From the NCBI GenBank assembly GCA_025457915.1, contig JALOTL010000024.1, positions 1-61,642 on the forward strand: 61,642 nucleotides of DNA. The letters run 5' to 3'. Below are positions 1 through 9,048 of the stretch, one piece after another; the stretch's first letter is position 1; each line of letters opens with the position of its first letter. The position numbers and the translations under genes are program-made. This DNA is from Spirochaetota bacterium. GTDB lineage: Bacteria; Spirochaetota; UBA4802; UBA5550. Under the pieces are notes generated by a model. It was not told where the DNA came from, did not search any database, and worked only from the letters and a program-made list of their open reading frames with translations.

Positions 1-1520
1 TCCCTGAATCTTTCCCCGATGGAAAACTCGCGGCTCAATCTCTCAATCAGCCTGAGCATCAGGAGGTATGCATAGTTCACCCAGATGGTGTATCCACGCT
101 CAATGGCCGATTCGTGTATCGATGTCGTGGAATAAAAAAGATGCAGCTCGTTCCTGTAATAATTCCTCCTCGCGAATTCGGAGGCCCTTGATATGGCATC
201 CAGGTACCTGTCAAGGGACGGGATCTCCCTGTTCCTTTTTTTTGCCGCAAGCAGGTATCTCGACAGGATGATGACCCCGTGGGCCACGTTGTCCTCCTGC
301 CTGTAGATTCCCTTGTCGGAGAGGTCGATGCCGTAACGCTGCCCCCAGTAACCGTCCTTCCTCTGGCATTTCAGTATGAACCTTGATATTTCCTGGAGAT
401 GCCTGAAGGCCGTCTCCCCTGCGTTCAAATTGCTTATCGAAAGCCTGTAAAGAAACCTGGACGCGCATGCGCTGTCCCTGGGATAAACGTACGGATACCT
501 CGACCCGAGCATCGTGGCAAGGAGCGCGCTGCCGTGTTCGGTGTCAACCATGCACTGGGACAATATGTCGAGGTGCCTGTTGACGTCCCTGTTCAGCTCA
601 AGCACCCTTCTTGTCGCAACGGCGATCTCCGGATTCCTCAGAGCGTCTGCCTGCTGGCCGGTCCTGTCACGCACAACCACGACAAGCTCTGCCATCATGT
701 CTTTGTCACGCTCGACTATGGAAATGAAGTTCTCACTGGATATTTTTACAAGTTCGGTCTGGGACAGGGTCATCACTGTTGCGTTTCTTCGCTCATCCGT
801 CATCAGGGACATCTCGCCGAAAAACTGCCCGTCGGTAAGTATCGCGATGAGTTTTTCCTCGTTTTCATGATGCCTGAACACCTTTACCTCCCCCTCCCTG
901 ATAAGGTAGAAGGAGTCTCCGGGATCGCCCTCGTTAAAAATTATCCTGTCCTCGGGAAGACTAAGAAGCTCGGCCCTGGAAAGGACTTCCTGAAAGAGGT
1001 CCGGATTGAGTTTTGTAAAAATCGGCACGCTCCTGAGGTCGCTTTTAAGCTTCCTGTCTATATACAGCCTGTTCATGATGGTCATGATTTTAGAGGACCG
1101 CTTGATGAGAGGCTTGAGTATTTCCGCGCCCAGGGATACCGTCGTGGTTTTTTCGCGCGCGATTACCGTGTTCTCCCTTGGTTCGGATGAAAACACGATC
1201 TCTTCCCCGAAAAAATCACCTGGGCCGAGGCTGAACAGCTCGTACTTGGGATTGTCCGGCGTGGGGATGACAGCGGTGACCTTTCCGGACAGCAGGACAT
1301 GGAATTTTTCATCATACTTTCCATGCCTGCAGATTATATCGCCGGTGTTGAACTCGCTGATGCTCACGGATCCGGATATCTCATCAAGAAGCGCGGCATC
1401 GACATCTGAAAAAAAATCTATTCCCTTCAGGAGCGATGACGGCAACAGGTCCCTGAGCGACGGAAAATTCCTGAGCCTCCCGGTGAGATCAAGTATGTTA
1501 TTTGCTTCGTTTGAAATCAT
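1..1520 (-). CDS. Tandem cyclic-nucleotide-binding domains fused to a GH15-like glucoamylase domain (partial)
   Basis: The reading frame runs from an ATG at 1520 off the left edge, about 506 residues visible. Residues ~38-140 and ~165-275 are two cyclic-nucleotide-binding (CNB) domains; the second has a good phosphate-binding cassette (FGEMSLM...RRNATV), the first a weaker one (FFGEEIVF...PRENTV). From ~320 the protein becomes an alpha/alpha-toroid of the glucoamylase (GH15) kind: YPYVYPRDSA near 342, DGYWGQRY near 389, RQEDNVAHG, and an ESAIERGYTIW stretch. CNB domains sense cAMP or cGMP; GH15 proteins hydrolyse alpha-glucans. There is no signal peptide, so it is probably cytosolic and could act on glycogen. 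The catalytic acids cannot be judged because the C-terminus is missing. It lies 32 bp downstream of the J-domain gene on the same strand, so the two are probably co-transcribed. No strong Shine-Dalgarno precedes the ATG. The domain calls are fairly secure; the enzymatic role is inference. Confidence 0.8.
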   Translation of the reverse strand, partial: MISNEANNILDLTGRLRNFPSLRDLLPSSLLKGIDFFSDVDAALLDEISGSVSISEFNTGDIICRHGKYDEKFHVLLSGKVTAVIPTPDNPKYELFSLGPGDFFGEEIVFSSEPRENTVIAREKTTTVSLGAEILKPLIKRSSKIMTIMNRLYIDRKLKSDLRSVPIFTKLNPDLFQEVLSRAELLSLPEDRIIFNEGDPGDSFYLIREGEVKVFRHHENEEKLIAILTDGQFFGEMSLMTDERRNATVMTLSQTELVKISSENFISIVERDKDMMAELVVVVRDRTGQQADALRNPEIAVATRRVLELNRDVNRHLDILSQCMVDTEHGSALLATMLGSRYPYVYPRDSACASRFLYRLSISNLNAGETAFRHLQEISRFILKCQRKDGYWGQRYGIDLSDKGIYRQEDNVAHGVIILSRYLLAAKKRNREIPSLDRYLDAISRASEFARRNYYRNELHLFYSTTSIHESAIERGYTIWVNYAYLLMLRLIERLSREFSIGERFR

Positions 1521-1552
1521 ATCGTCTATTTAATTAAGCCCCGGAAAAAAAA

Positions 1553-2239
1553 TCAAGAGGCAACAATCATAATGGTTTCCTTCAGCACCTGATAGGACCT
1601 GTTAAGACTTTTCATCATCGATTCGTCGCCACCCATCATGTCCGGATGATATTTCTGCGCCAGTTCCCTATATCTGGTCTTTACCGATCTCCAGTCCGGT
1701 TTTGACAGACCGAAAAAAGCGAGGGCTGAATCGACCTCCCCCCTTTTCAAGGCATAAATGACGACGCCCCTCATCAATTTTTTCAGGACGGGGCTCTTCC
1801 CGTATTCAATGTTCTCCGTGTTGAGATAAAAATCGAGGAGCGGATCGAATATCACACCGGCGATTTCGCCGGTATGCTTTTTCAAATGGTAGGCGCAAAA
1901 ACCGGAATCATCGCTGGAAGAACCGCAATAATTTCCATCCTCCGGATGATAATGCCTGCAGGAACCGGATTCCGGGACCTTTATGAGCCGGATCCTCATC
2001 GGATCAAGATGAAGGTAATATCCGGATTCACCGGAAATGCTTTTCAACAGATACAGGTGATGGTAAAGGGAGAAATGGAGGCGAAATAGACCGTCCTGAT
2101 TCCCGGGAAGCCTTGTAATCCCGGCAATCTCCTTCAAAAGGTCGAATTCCATCACGGGTGCTTTTTTTAGGTCAAGGCATCTGAAAAGACTGTCCGTATT
2201 GAAATCGAAAATTCTTTCTGTATTTGTTCCACTGGACAT
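1553..2239 (-). CDS. Protein with C-terminal J domain (DnaJ-like)
   Basis: 228 residues. Only the last ~58 are recognisable: a J domain with the HPD tripeptide in KYHPDMMGGDE (around 198) and the helix III/IV pattern MKSLNRSYQVLKE. J domains stimulate DnaK ATPase, so this is probably an Hsp70 co-chaperone that recruits DnaK to whatever the N-terminal ~165 residues bind. That part has no motif I recognise; it contains several Cys and His (CRHYHPEDGNYCGS, CAYHLKKH) that could bind metal, which is a guess. A terminal rather than N-terminal J domain is common in non-canonical J proteins. No Shine-Dalgarno is visible and a predicted promoter sits almost on the start codon. The CNB/GH15 gene follows 32 bp downstream. 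Confidence 0.75.
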   Translation of the reverse strand: MSSGTNTERIFDFNTDSLFRCLDLKKAPVMEFDLLKEIAGITRLPGNQDGLFRLHFSLYHHLYLLKSISGESGYYLHLDPMRIRLIKVPESGSCRHYHPEDGNYCGSSSDDSGFCAYHLKKHTGEIAGVIFDPLLDFYLNTENIEYGKSPVLKKLMRGVVIYALKRGEVDSALAFFGLSKPDWRSVKTRYRELAQKYHPDMMGGDESMMKSLNRSYQVLKETIMIVAS

Positions 2240-2584
2240 ATCAGTTTAAAGAATAATCATTAAAACACATGATGTCAAACAATATTTATCCGGCCCTGAT
2301 TAAGGCGTCTGCTGCAGGCATATTTATCATTCATTTATAACGCATGATTTCACTTCCAGAACCTTGCCGGTAACGTGCAAATATAAGCCGCCCTGCAGGA
2401 AATGGATTTTATTAATCAAAAAATAAAAAATAATTGAAAAAATACATACGAATAACAGATTTATTAGTCCTGATGAATTCAGGTCCATGGAGCATATAAA
2501 ACCTGACGGATGCTTTTTATCCCTGATAGATCAGCGATCAATTATCGGATACATCATCTGCAGGGGATTTATAAAAAACATACA
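2240..2584. other. Divergent intergenic region
   Basis: This 345-bp AT-rich region lies between the J-domain gene (minus) and pgsB (plus). Apart from the minus-strand promoter at 2250-2278 I see no RNA gene, repeat or terminator. A longer pgsB frame opens at 2510, but its extra 25 residues do not look like family sequence. Confidence 0.5.
2250..2278 (-). promoter_or_regulatory. Sigma70-type promoter for the J-domain gene
   Basis: On the minus strand TTGACA (2278-2273), a 17-nt spacer and TATTCT (2255-2250, 4/6 of the -10 consensus). The expected transcription start near 2243 would leave only a few bases before the ATG at 2239, that is, an almost leaderless mRNA. This fits the lack of a Shine-Dalgarno. 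Confidence 0.4.
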
Positions 2585-3781
2585 ATGACTGGATTTTTAT
2601 TATTATCAGTGCTGGTATTCTGCATCGTGGCATCAGGACTTCTCGAATACTACCTGCATAAAAAAAACCTGGATTCAATTCCGATCAGGATACACGTCAA
2701 CGGCACCCGCGGAAAATCATCGGTGACAAGGCTTATTGCCGCCGGGCTCAGGGAGGGCGGAATTAAAACCTTCGCAAAAACCACCGGCACTCTCCCTAAA
2801 ATGATCATCAGCGACGGCACGGAATACCCGGTTTTCCGCCGGGGAAGGCCGAACATCATCGAACAGCTCAGGATCGTATCTTTTGCAGCCAGCAACAATG
2901 CCAGGGCGCTCGTCATAGAATGCATGGCCCTTCAGCCCTTTCTTCAGACCCTGTGCGAATTGAAAATCATCAAATCCACGCACGGCGTGATAACCAACGT
3001 AAGGGAAGACCATCTTGATGTCATGGGCCCCGCGGAGAAGGATGTGGCACTCGCACTACTGGGAACGGCGCCAGTCAAATCCAGGCTTTATACCTGTGAA
3101 ACCGATTACAGGGATGAATTTAATAAGGTCTGCACCGAAAGGGACACGGAGCTTATAACAGTGGAAAAAAAGGATATCCAGGATATTCCGGACTCTGTGG
3201 CCGAAGAATTCCAGTACTTCGAACACAAGGAAAACATCGCCCTCGCACTTAAGGTTTGCGAATCAATCGGCGTAAGAAGGGATACAGCTCTTTCCGGCAT
3301 GAAAAAGGCCGCGCCGGACGTCGGGGCCATGAGCGATTTCAAGCTTAATTTTTTCGGCAGGGAAATATTCTTCATCAACGGGTTCGCAGCAAATGACCCC
3401 GAATCCACTGAGACTATATGGAGGATCGCCATAAACCGGCATAAAAATGTGGAATCCAGGATTCTTGTCATCAACAGCAGGATCGACAGGCCGGACAGGT
3501 CCCGGCAGTTCGGGGAATCGATTGTCAAATGGCCGCTGGCCGACAAATACATACTGATCGGGAGCGGGTCATATTTTCTGATAAAATACGCGATAAAATC
3601 CGGTATGGACCCCAGGCACTTCATAAACGCCGAGGACCTGGTCACAGAATCGGTTTTTGAAGAAATACTCAATTATTGCAAAAAAGCTACGCTGGTTATG
3701 GGTATCGGCAACATAGCCGGACCGGGACTTGAACTGATAAAATACTTCAGCAACAGATCGCAGATCATGCAGCAGCGATAA
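2585..3781 (+). CDS. pgsB: Poly-gamma-glutamate synthase PgsB/CapB
   Basis: 398 residues from the ATG at 2585. PgsB is the Mur-ligase-like, ATP-dependent amide ligase that polymerises glutamate through the gamma carboxylate, working at the inner face of the membrane with PgsC. A single N-terminal membrane helix (MTGFLLLSVLVFCIVASGLL) is followed by the P-loop HVNGTRGKSSVTRL, then the family blocks KTTGTLPKMI, RRGRPNIIEQ, VIECMALQP and TNVREDHLDVMGP. The longer frame from 2510 was set aside because Bacillus PgsB (393 aa) begins at the membrane helix. PgsC follows after 9 bp and PgsW overlaps PgsC, giving a compact operon. The usual fourth component, PgsA/CapA, is not here; a broken CapA-like gene lies at 16.2-17.5 kb. 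Confidence 0.93.
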   Translation: MTGFLLLSVLVFCIVASGLLEYYLHKKNLDSIPIRIHVNGTRGKSSVTRLIAAGLREGGIKTFAKTTGTLPKMIISDGTEYPVFRRGRPNIIEQLRIVSFAASNNARALVIECMALQPFLQTLCELKIIKSTHGVITNVREDHLDVMGPAEKDVALALLGTAPVKSRLYTCETDYRDEFNKVCTERDTELITVEKKDIQDIPDSVAEEFQYFEHKENIALALKVCESIGVRRDTALSGMKKAAPDVGAMSDFKLNFFGREIFFINGFAANDPESTETIWRIAINRHKNVESRILVINSRIDRPDRSRQFGESIVKWPLADKYILIGSGSYFLIKYAIKSGMDPRHFINAEDLVTESVFEEILNYCKKATLVMGIGNIAGPGLELIKYFSNRSQIMQQR

Positions 3782-3790
3782 GGAGAAGCC

Positions 3791-4249
3791 ATGGACAACA
3801 TTCTCACACTCTCGATCGGACTCGGACTCGTGGTCAGCCTGCTCTTCTCGGAAATACTGGGCATAGCGGCAGGCGGCATGGTCGTCCCGGGATATATCGC
3901 GCTGTTCATAAACCATCCTGCGACGATAGCCATCACGATGATCATCAGCCTGGTCACATACTTCATAGTTCACTCATTGAGTTCCATCATAATAATATAC
4001 GGCAAGAGGAGGACCGTCCTCATGATACTCGTGGGGTTCATGCTCGGATGGCTCGTCAAGTCTGTGGACTCAATCAGCCTGGGGGGAAATTCAATAGAGC
4101 TTACGGTAGTGGGCTACATCATCCCGGGACTGATAGCCATATGGATGGACAGGCAGGGCATACTCGAAACTATAACCGCTCTCATTACATCCTCGATTAT
4201 CGTAAGGCTGATTCTCATTCTGATCGTCGGAAGGGAGTATGCATTATGA
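3791..4249 (+). CDS. pgsC: Poly-gamma-glutamate biosynthesis protein PgsC/CapC
   Basis: 152 residues, about the usual PgsC length, with four to five membrane helices. Family-specific stretches are FSEILGIAAGGMVVPGYIAL near residue 18 and VGYIIPGLIAIWMDRQG near 106. PgsC is the integral membrane partner of PgsB in making the gamma-linked polyglutamate chain. An AGGAGA Shine-Dalgarno lies just before the ATG. The end of the gene overlaps pgsW in an ATGA (4246-4249), which suggests translational coupling. Confidence 0.93.
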   Translation: MDNILTLSIGLGLVVSLLFSEILGIAAGGMVVPGYIALFINHPATIAITMIISLVTYFIVHSLSSIIIIYGKRRTVLMILVGFMLGWLVKSVDSISLGGNSIELTVVGYIIPGLIAIWMDRQGILETITALITSSIIVRLILILIVGREYAL

Positions 4250-5388
4250 AAAAACTCCTGTGGAAACCAAGCCGGATAACCTGGCAGATCAACCTCCTTA
4301 TCGCCATAATCGCCATCATTGGCGTCGTGGTGATAGAAATCTTCAAGGTCAACATAAAACAGCCTTATTACACCCAGAAACTCAGGGCGGCAAAAATCAT
4401 GAGGACCGGGATGGCCATAGTCAGAAAACACAGGGTCGACAATTTCGGACCGATAAATAAAAAAATAGACACCCCCAATTCAGGATTGATCGGCGTTCTT
4501 TCCTCGCCGATAACCAGCTCCACGATCGAGCTCGACGCAAAACTGACCACGATCAATCCCAACTGGGCGGCCGTCGTCGTAGATATGCTGAAAAACGCGA
4601 AGGTGAAGGACGGCAGCACCGTTGCCGTATCATTCACCGGATCGTTTCCGGCGATCAACCTGGCTGTCCTTTCCGCGGCCAGGGCGATGAACCTCAGACT
4701 GATAATCATAACAAGCGTATCCTCTTCCACCTGGGGCGCGAACCTGCCGAACTTCACATGGCTGGACATGGAAAGCCTCCTTGTGAAAAAGGGCCTGTTC
4801 AATTACAGGACCGTTGCGGCCTCGCTGGGCGGCGTTAAGGACAACGCGTACGGAATGTCCGATGACGGCAGGAGAATGCTTCGCGCGGCCATCGCAAGAA
4901 ACGGGATACCCATGCTCGAATTCGAGGACGTCAAGGACAACATCAACGCGAGAACGGAGCTTTACGTTGAGAAATCAGGTGACGTACCTATATCGGCGTA
5001 CATAAACGTTGGCGGCGGTACAATTTCGACAGGCACATACATTGGTAAAAGAAGGTTCAAGCCCGGATTGAACATCAAGCCGTCACACATGGCGCTCAAG
5101 ATCGACAGCGTCATGAGCAGATATGCGCGCGAGGGCATACCCGTGATGAACATGAATTACATGAGCACAATAGCTAAAGAATACGATCTCCCCACCGAGA
5201 TAAAAAAAATGCCGAAGATAGGGGCCGGTAATCTCTACAACAGGCTCGAGTACAACAGGCTCCTTGTGCTCGGCACGCTTGCCGTTCTGCTCCTTTCAAT
5301 TTATTTTTTTATAGGATTGGGTATCGGATACAGGATATTTTCATTAACCAAAAAAGAGGAGAGGAGGCCGCCGGAACACATGGTCTGA
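4246..5388 (+). CDS. pgsW: Poly-gamma-glutamate system protein PgsW
   Basis: 380 residues from the ATG that overlaps the pgsC stop (ATGA). A frame open from 4048 lies inside pgsC in another frame and is not used. There is one membrane helix near the N-terminus (LLIAIIAIIGVVVIEIF) and one near the C-terminus (LLVLGTLAVLLLSIYFF). Between them is a ~310-residue domain with SGLIGVLSSPITSSTI, AVSFTGSFPAINLAVL, SSSTWGANLPNFTW and NVGGGTISTGTYIGKRR. This matches the family annotated as poly-gamma-glutamate system protein, found beside pgsBC in diverse bacteria; its exact job (export, tailoring or accessory) is not established. The domain would lie outside the cytoplasm if the first helix is an N-in anchor, which is inference. 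Confidence 0.85.
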   Translation: MKKLLWKPSRITWQINLLIAIIAIIGVVVIEIFKVNIKQPYYTQKLRAAKIMRTGMAIVRKHRVDNFGPINKKIDTPNSGLIGVLSSPITSSTIELDAKLTTINPNWAAVVVDMLKNAKVKDGSTVAVSFTGSFPAINLAVLSAARAMNLRLIIITSVSSSTWGANLPNFTWLDMESLLVKKGLFNYRTVAASLGGVKDNAYGMSDDGRRMLRAAIARNGIPMLEFEDVKDNINARTELYVEKSGDVPISAYINVGGGTISTGTYIGKRRFKPGLNIKPSHMALKIDSVMSRYAREGIPVMNMNYMSTIAKEYDLPTEIKKMPKIGAGNLYNRLEYNRLLVLGTLAVLLLSIYFFIGLGIGYRIFSLTKKEERRPPEHMV

Positions 5389-5408
5389 TTCCGAACGGCA
5401 GGTTCCGT

Positions 5409-6761
5409 TTATTTTCTCCTGTTTATCGGCATGTACTTTTTTTCCTCAACTGTCGCGTGTATGTAGGCCGGCCTTATTATTTTCCCCTGTACTATCTGCT
5501 CCAGCCTGTGGGCAGACCATCCCACGACCCTGGACATGGCGAATATGGGAGTATAGAGCTCCTTGGGTATGCCCATAAGCTGATAGACGAAGCCGGAATA
5601 AAAATCCACGTTCGCGCTTATGGATTTCCCCTTGCGTCCCGAAAGAAGCCCGGTCGCGATCCTTTCCACCATGTCGTATAAAAGAAATTCATCATAGGCT
5701 CCCTTCATTTTCGCAAGCTTTTCAGCGTGTTTCTTCAGTATTACGGCTCTTGGATCTGAAATGGTATATACAGCGTGTCCGAACCCGAATATCTTTCCTG
5801 ACCTGTCAAAACCCTTCCTGGCCATGAGGCTTTCGAGGTAAGCCTTGACCTTCTTTTCATTTTGCCAGTCCTTCACGTTTTTCATCAGGTCCTTCATCAT
5901 CATCTTTACCGTTTCGTTTGCGCCCCCGTGCAGATGCCCGCTCAAAGAAGCGATGCCGGCCGCTATAGACATGTAAGTGTTCGCCCCGCTGGAGGAAACC
6001 GTCCTGACGGTGAAGGTTGAATTGTTCCCGCCGCCGTGGTCCGCATGCAGGATCAGCGCGATATCAAAAAGAAGCGCCTCATACCTGTCCGGCTTTTCGC
6101 CCTTCAGCATGTAAAGAAAATTCTCCGCCGTGCTCAATTCCGGGTCGGGACGTACTATTTTAAGGTCATTGCCCTTTCCGAACCTCGAGACGTTATAATT
6201 GTAGGCGACTATCGTCGGAAATTTGGCGATCAGGTTGAGACACTGCCTGAGAACATCATTCGTATCTGTTGAATCGGCGGTGGGATCGCATCTTGACATG
6301 TGGGATATTACGCTGTGAAGGGCGTACATCTGGTTGTCGTTCTGCACCTCGTCCATGATGATGCTTCTTTCGGATTTGGAAAGCGCCCGTCTCTTTGAAA
6401 GGTCCCTGACGAACTTCTTCAGATCATGCTGGTTCGGAAGCTCGCCCGTCATCAGAAGATACACGATTTCGTCGAAACAAAACTTCTGTTCGGCTGCGAC
6501 CTCTTCCACGATTTTAATGACATCATACCCGCAGTAAAACAGCCTCCCTGGTATCGGCCTGATCGAAAATTTCTTTTTTTCATCGTCATCGAAGACTTTT
6601 TCATAGCCGACGACATTCCCTTTCGTGGTTATGCCCACGACCACTCCGGTTCCGTCGGGGTTCCTGAGTCCGAGCTTGACGTTCTTCTCCCTGATAAGAT
6701 CAGGAGTAAGCATATCGTTGATGAGCGTGAGTTTTTCGATTTTTTTCTGCATGTTTTCCAT
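5409..6761 (-). CDS. gltA: Citrate synthase
   Basis: 450 residues. It condenses acetyl-CoA with oxaloacetate to citrate at the entry of the TCA cycle. Visible motifs: HADHGGGNNSTFTVRTVSSS near 245, catalytic His in SGHLHGGANE (~285), GFGHAVYTISDPRA with the second catalytic His (~333), and VDFYSGFVYQLMGIP with the catalytic Asp (~395). It belongs to the longer bacterial type with an N-terminal extension (residues 1-60, GVVVGITTKGNVVGYE). AGAAGGG lies 5 nt before the ATG. It converges with pgsW, leaving only 20 bp, and no terminator hairpin is evident there. It seems monocistronic or loosely linked to the gene upstream on the same strand (~140 bp away). Confidence 0.93.
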   Translation of the reverse strand: MENMQKKIEKLTLINDMLTPDLIREKNVKLGLRNPDGTGVVVGITTKGNVVGYEKVFDDDEKKKFSIRPIPGRLFYCGYDVIKIVEEVAAEQKFCFDEIVYLLMTGELPNQHDLKKFVRDLSKRRALSKSERSIIMDEVQNDNQMYALHSVISHMSRCDPTADSTDTNDVLRQCLNLIAKFPTIVAYNYNVSRFGKGNDLKIVRPDPELSTAENFLYMLKGEKPDRYEALLFDIALILHADHGGGNNSTFTVRTVSSSGANTYMSIAAGIASLSGHLHGGANETVKMMMKDLMKNVKDWQNEKKVKAYLESLMARKGFDRSGKIFGFGHAVYTISDPRAVILKKHAEKLAKMKGAYDEFLLYDMVERIATGLLSGRKGKSISANVDFYSGFVYQLMGIPKELYTPIFAMSRVVGWSAHRLEQIVQGKIIRPAYIHATVEEKKYMPINRRK

Positions 6762-6899
6762 ATGCCCTTCTAATCGATCATTTTTTGAAAAAAGGACGCA
6801 AGATCCACGGCCAGAAAATCAATTCGACGAAAGAAGGCAAACAAAATTTAGCGGAAAGGCAAAAAAAGATGGCAAGAATAGGGCCCCGGCTGACCGGGT

Positions 6900-8834
6900 T
6901 CAATCCCTGTTGGTCTTTCTTCCTATTCTGGACTCTGCCGCATGGAGTATGGAGCCGAGCATGCCGGAATACGACTTGCTTTTAATCTTGGCCATCTTGG
7001 CCAGATGGCCGTCCCAGCACCATCCGGGATTGGGATTGACTTCGAGAAGTTTGGGATTGCCAAGGGCATCGAGTCTCCAGTCAAATCTGCTGTAATCCTT
7101 GCATTCGAGCCTCTCAAAAAGCTTCAGGCAGCATTCCACTATGAACTTTTCTGTTTCCTCGGGCAGCTGCGCCGGGACGGATGTGATCTTCCAGTATGGC
7201 GAATCCGGTATCCATTTGGCCTCATACGCGCAAATCCTGGGGAGCTCCGGCGGAAGGTTGGAATAATCCTCCTCTATGATAGGAAGCACCTCGTAGGAAT
7301 CCGGAGGGTTGCCGATGATTCCGATGCTCAGGTCCTTGCCGGTCAGGAATTCCTCAACAAGAATAGGTTTTTCATAGCCGGAATTTTCCCTTATCTCAGC
7401 TATGGCATTTACGAGATCCTCTATCCCGTGCGCGACGCTCCTCTGCGTTATCCCGAAGCTTGAATCGCCGAGGTTGGGCTTTACGATTACCGGGAACCTG
7501 AAGGACATCTCATAAATGGAATCCTCCGGTTTTATGAAAAAACCATCCGGGACGGGTATCTCCATTTCCTTGGCTATGCCTCGTACGAGGGATTTGTCGT
7601 AACAGAATGCCAGGCATTGCGGTCCGGAACCGGTATATTCAATTTCCAGAATTTCAAGAACCGAGGGAATATGAAGCTCCTTTCTCGCATCATTGTTGTA
7701 TCCCTCATCGCAGAGATTGAATACAAAATCAATTCTCGGTTTGAGCTTTTCCAGGTCATGGATGATGGTATCGTGGTTGCATAAAAAACTGAAATTATGG
7801 GATTCGACTTCCCTCAACGCGTTTTTAAGCTGGTCTATCGTATAGAAATCATCGTCGTCAAAAACGCTCTGGGGCTTCAACGGATCAAGCTTAGACGGAT
7901 CGCCCAGCAGGACTACTATGTTCTTGATGTCCTCCTTCTTCTTTTTTACGGGCGTCCATTCCTTCCTGACAGAGGCAGTCATAATGATCCTCTTTTCCAT
8001 CATGCCGAGATCCTGGTTCCTCTGCGACCCGGTATTTATCTCTCCATGAAAAGCTATGGTGCTGAATCCTGCGGTGTTCATTATTTCTTCAATGCTTTCC
8101 CTGGTATAAAGCCTTTCGGCGTAGAACTGGTCGGCAATAACGCCCCTCTCGACGTTGGTTATGACCTCCCTCGAAATCAGCCTCTGCCTGTCCAGCGACA
8201 GGGACCTTTCCCTGCAGACGAAATGGCTCTTGTCGATCCATTCCCAGGACCTGGGCTGGAACTGCGCCCTGAGATAATCCCCGTCAGCCACGTCGATCAG
8301 AAGCCTGCCCCAGGGCTTCATGACCCTGAAGACCTCACGTAAAACCCTGAGGTCGTCCTGTATCGTTTCGAAATATCCGAAACTGTTCCCGAGTATCATT
8401 ATTACATCGAACGTATCGTTTGGATATGGAAGATTTCTGGCCTCGCCCTCCCGGAATCTGACCGTGAGGTTCTCCTTCTTGGCCTGGGACTTCGCCTTCT
8501 GTATCAGGTATCTTGAACGGTCCAATCCCTCAACGGAATGAAATCCTCTTCGCGCAAGCTCGAGGGAGTGCCTCCCCTGCCCGCAAGACAGATCGAGTAT
8601 CTTCATTTCCGGGAGCAGGTTCGCAATTTTTAAAAAAAGATCGATCTCGCCGGTAGTAATAATATGATCATCAACTACATCCGCGTCCGTTTTCAGGTAT
8701 GTCGAATTGAAGATTTTACTCCACCAGTCGGGCTGGACGTGTTCTTCCAGGTTGGAAACAGGCCCCAGGGATCTGCAGGGGTCACCGGCAACCCGCGCCT
8801 TTCCCGATAACTTGTTTTTCGATGTGGTCGCCAT
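6900..8834 (-). CDS. Fusion of SAM-dependent methyltransferase and D-Ala-D-Ala ligase-like ATP-grasp enzyme
   Basis: 644 residues with a strong start (AGGAGGAA 9 nt before the ATG). Residues ~60-295 are a class I methyltransferase: motif I LDLSCGQGRHSLELA near 80, acidic VEGLDRS, and NDTFDVIMILGNSFGYF. Residues ~305-644 are an ATP-grasp ligase of the D-alanine-D-alanine ligase type: VFNLCDEG, YTGSGPQCLAFCYDKSLVR, FPVIVKPNLGDSSFGI with the ATP lysine, VEEFLTGKDLSIGI, and the metal-binding end LEVNPNPGWCWDGH. The first half would methylate a small molecule; the second would join a carboxylate to an amine at ATP cost. Both halves look intact, so one polypeptide probably performs two steps on one product. 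The substrate is unknown. Neighbours do not fix it, although the pgs genes raise the idea of peptide-like polymer tailoring, which is weak inference. Confidence 0.88.
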   Translation of the reverse strand: MATTSKNKLSGKARVAGDPCRSLGPVSNLEEHVQPDWWSKIFNSTYLKTDADVVDDHIITTGEIDLFLKIANLLPEMKILDLSCGQGRHSLELARRGFHSVEGLDRSRYLIQKAKSQAKKENLTVRFREGEARNLPYPNDTFDVIMILGNSFGYFETIQDDLRVLREVFRVMKPWGRLLIDVADGDYLRAQFQPRSWEWIDKSHFVCRERSLSLDRQRLISREVITNVERGVIADQFYAERLYTRESIEEIMNTAGFSTIAFHGEINTGSQRNQDLGMMEKRIIMTASVRKEWTPVKKKKEDIKNIVVLLGDPSKLDPLKPQSVFDDDDFYTIDQLKNALREVESHNFSFLCNHDTIIHDLEKLKPRIDFVFNLCDEGYNNDARKELHIPSVLEILEIEYTGSGPQCLAFCYDKSLVRGIAKEMEIPVPDGFFIKPEDSIYEMSFRFPVIVKPNLGDSSFGITQRSVAHGIEDLVNAIAEIRENSGYEKPILVEEFLTGKDLSIGIIGNPPDSYEVLPIIEEDYSNLPPELPRICAYEAKWIPDSPYWKITSVPAQLPEETEKFIVECCLKLFERLECKDYSRFDWRLDALGNPKLLEVNPNPGWCWDGHLAKMAKIKSKSYSGMLGSILHAAESRIGRKTNRD

Positions 8835-9048
8835 ATCTAGATTCCTCCTGAAAAGCCTACTCGTTTTTATGTCGCATCAGCTGCTATTAATACAAATACG
8901 GATTAATTTCAAATTATTTTTATCTAAATATTAAAATAATTTCAAAAAACATCTTTTTTTTCAATTCTTAATTTTCGGAAGTGCCAGTTGTTTCCGGAAG
9001 GCATTTAGTCAAAACAGATGTAATATTGTATTAAACATTTAATAAGTT

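Noticed and set aside
399-1190. 263-residue plus-strand ORF
   Set aside because: Antisense to the cyclic-nucleotide/GH15 gene, whose domains are clear; composition is that of a shadow frame.
2510-2584. Longer PgsB start
   Set aside because: The extra 25 residues do not match the family, which begins at the membrane helix starting at 2585.
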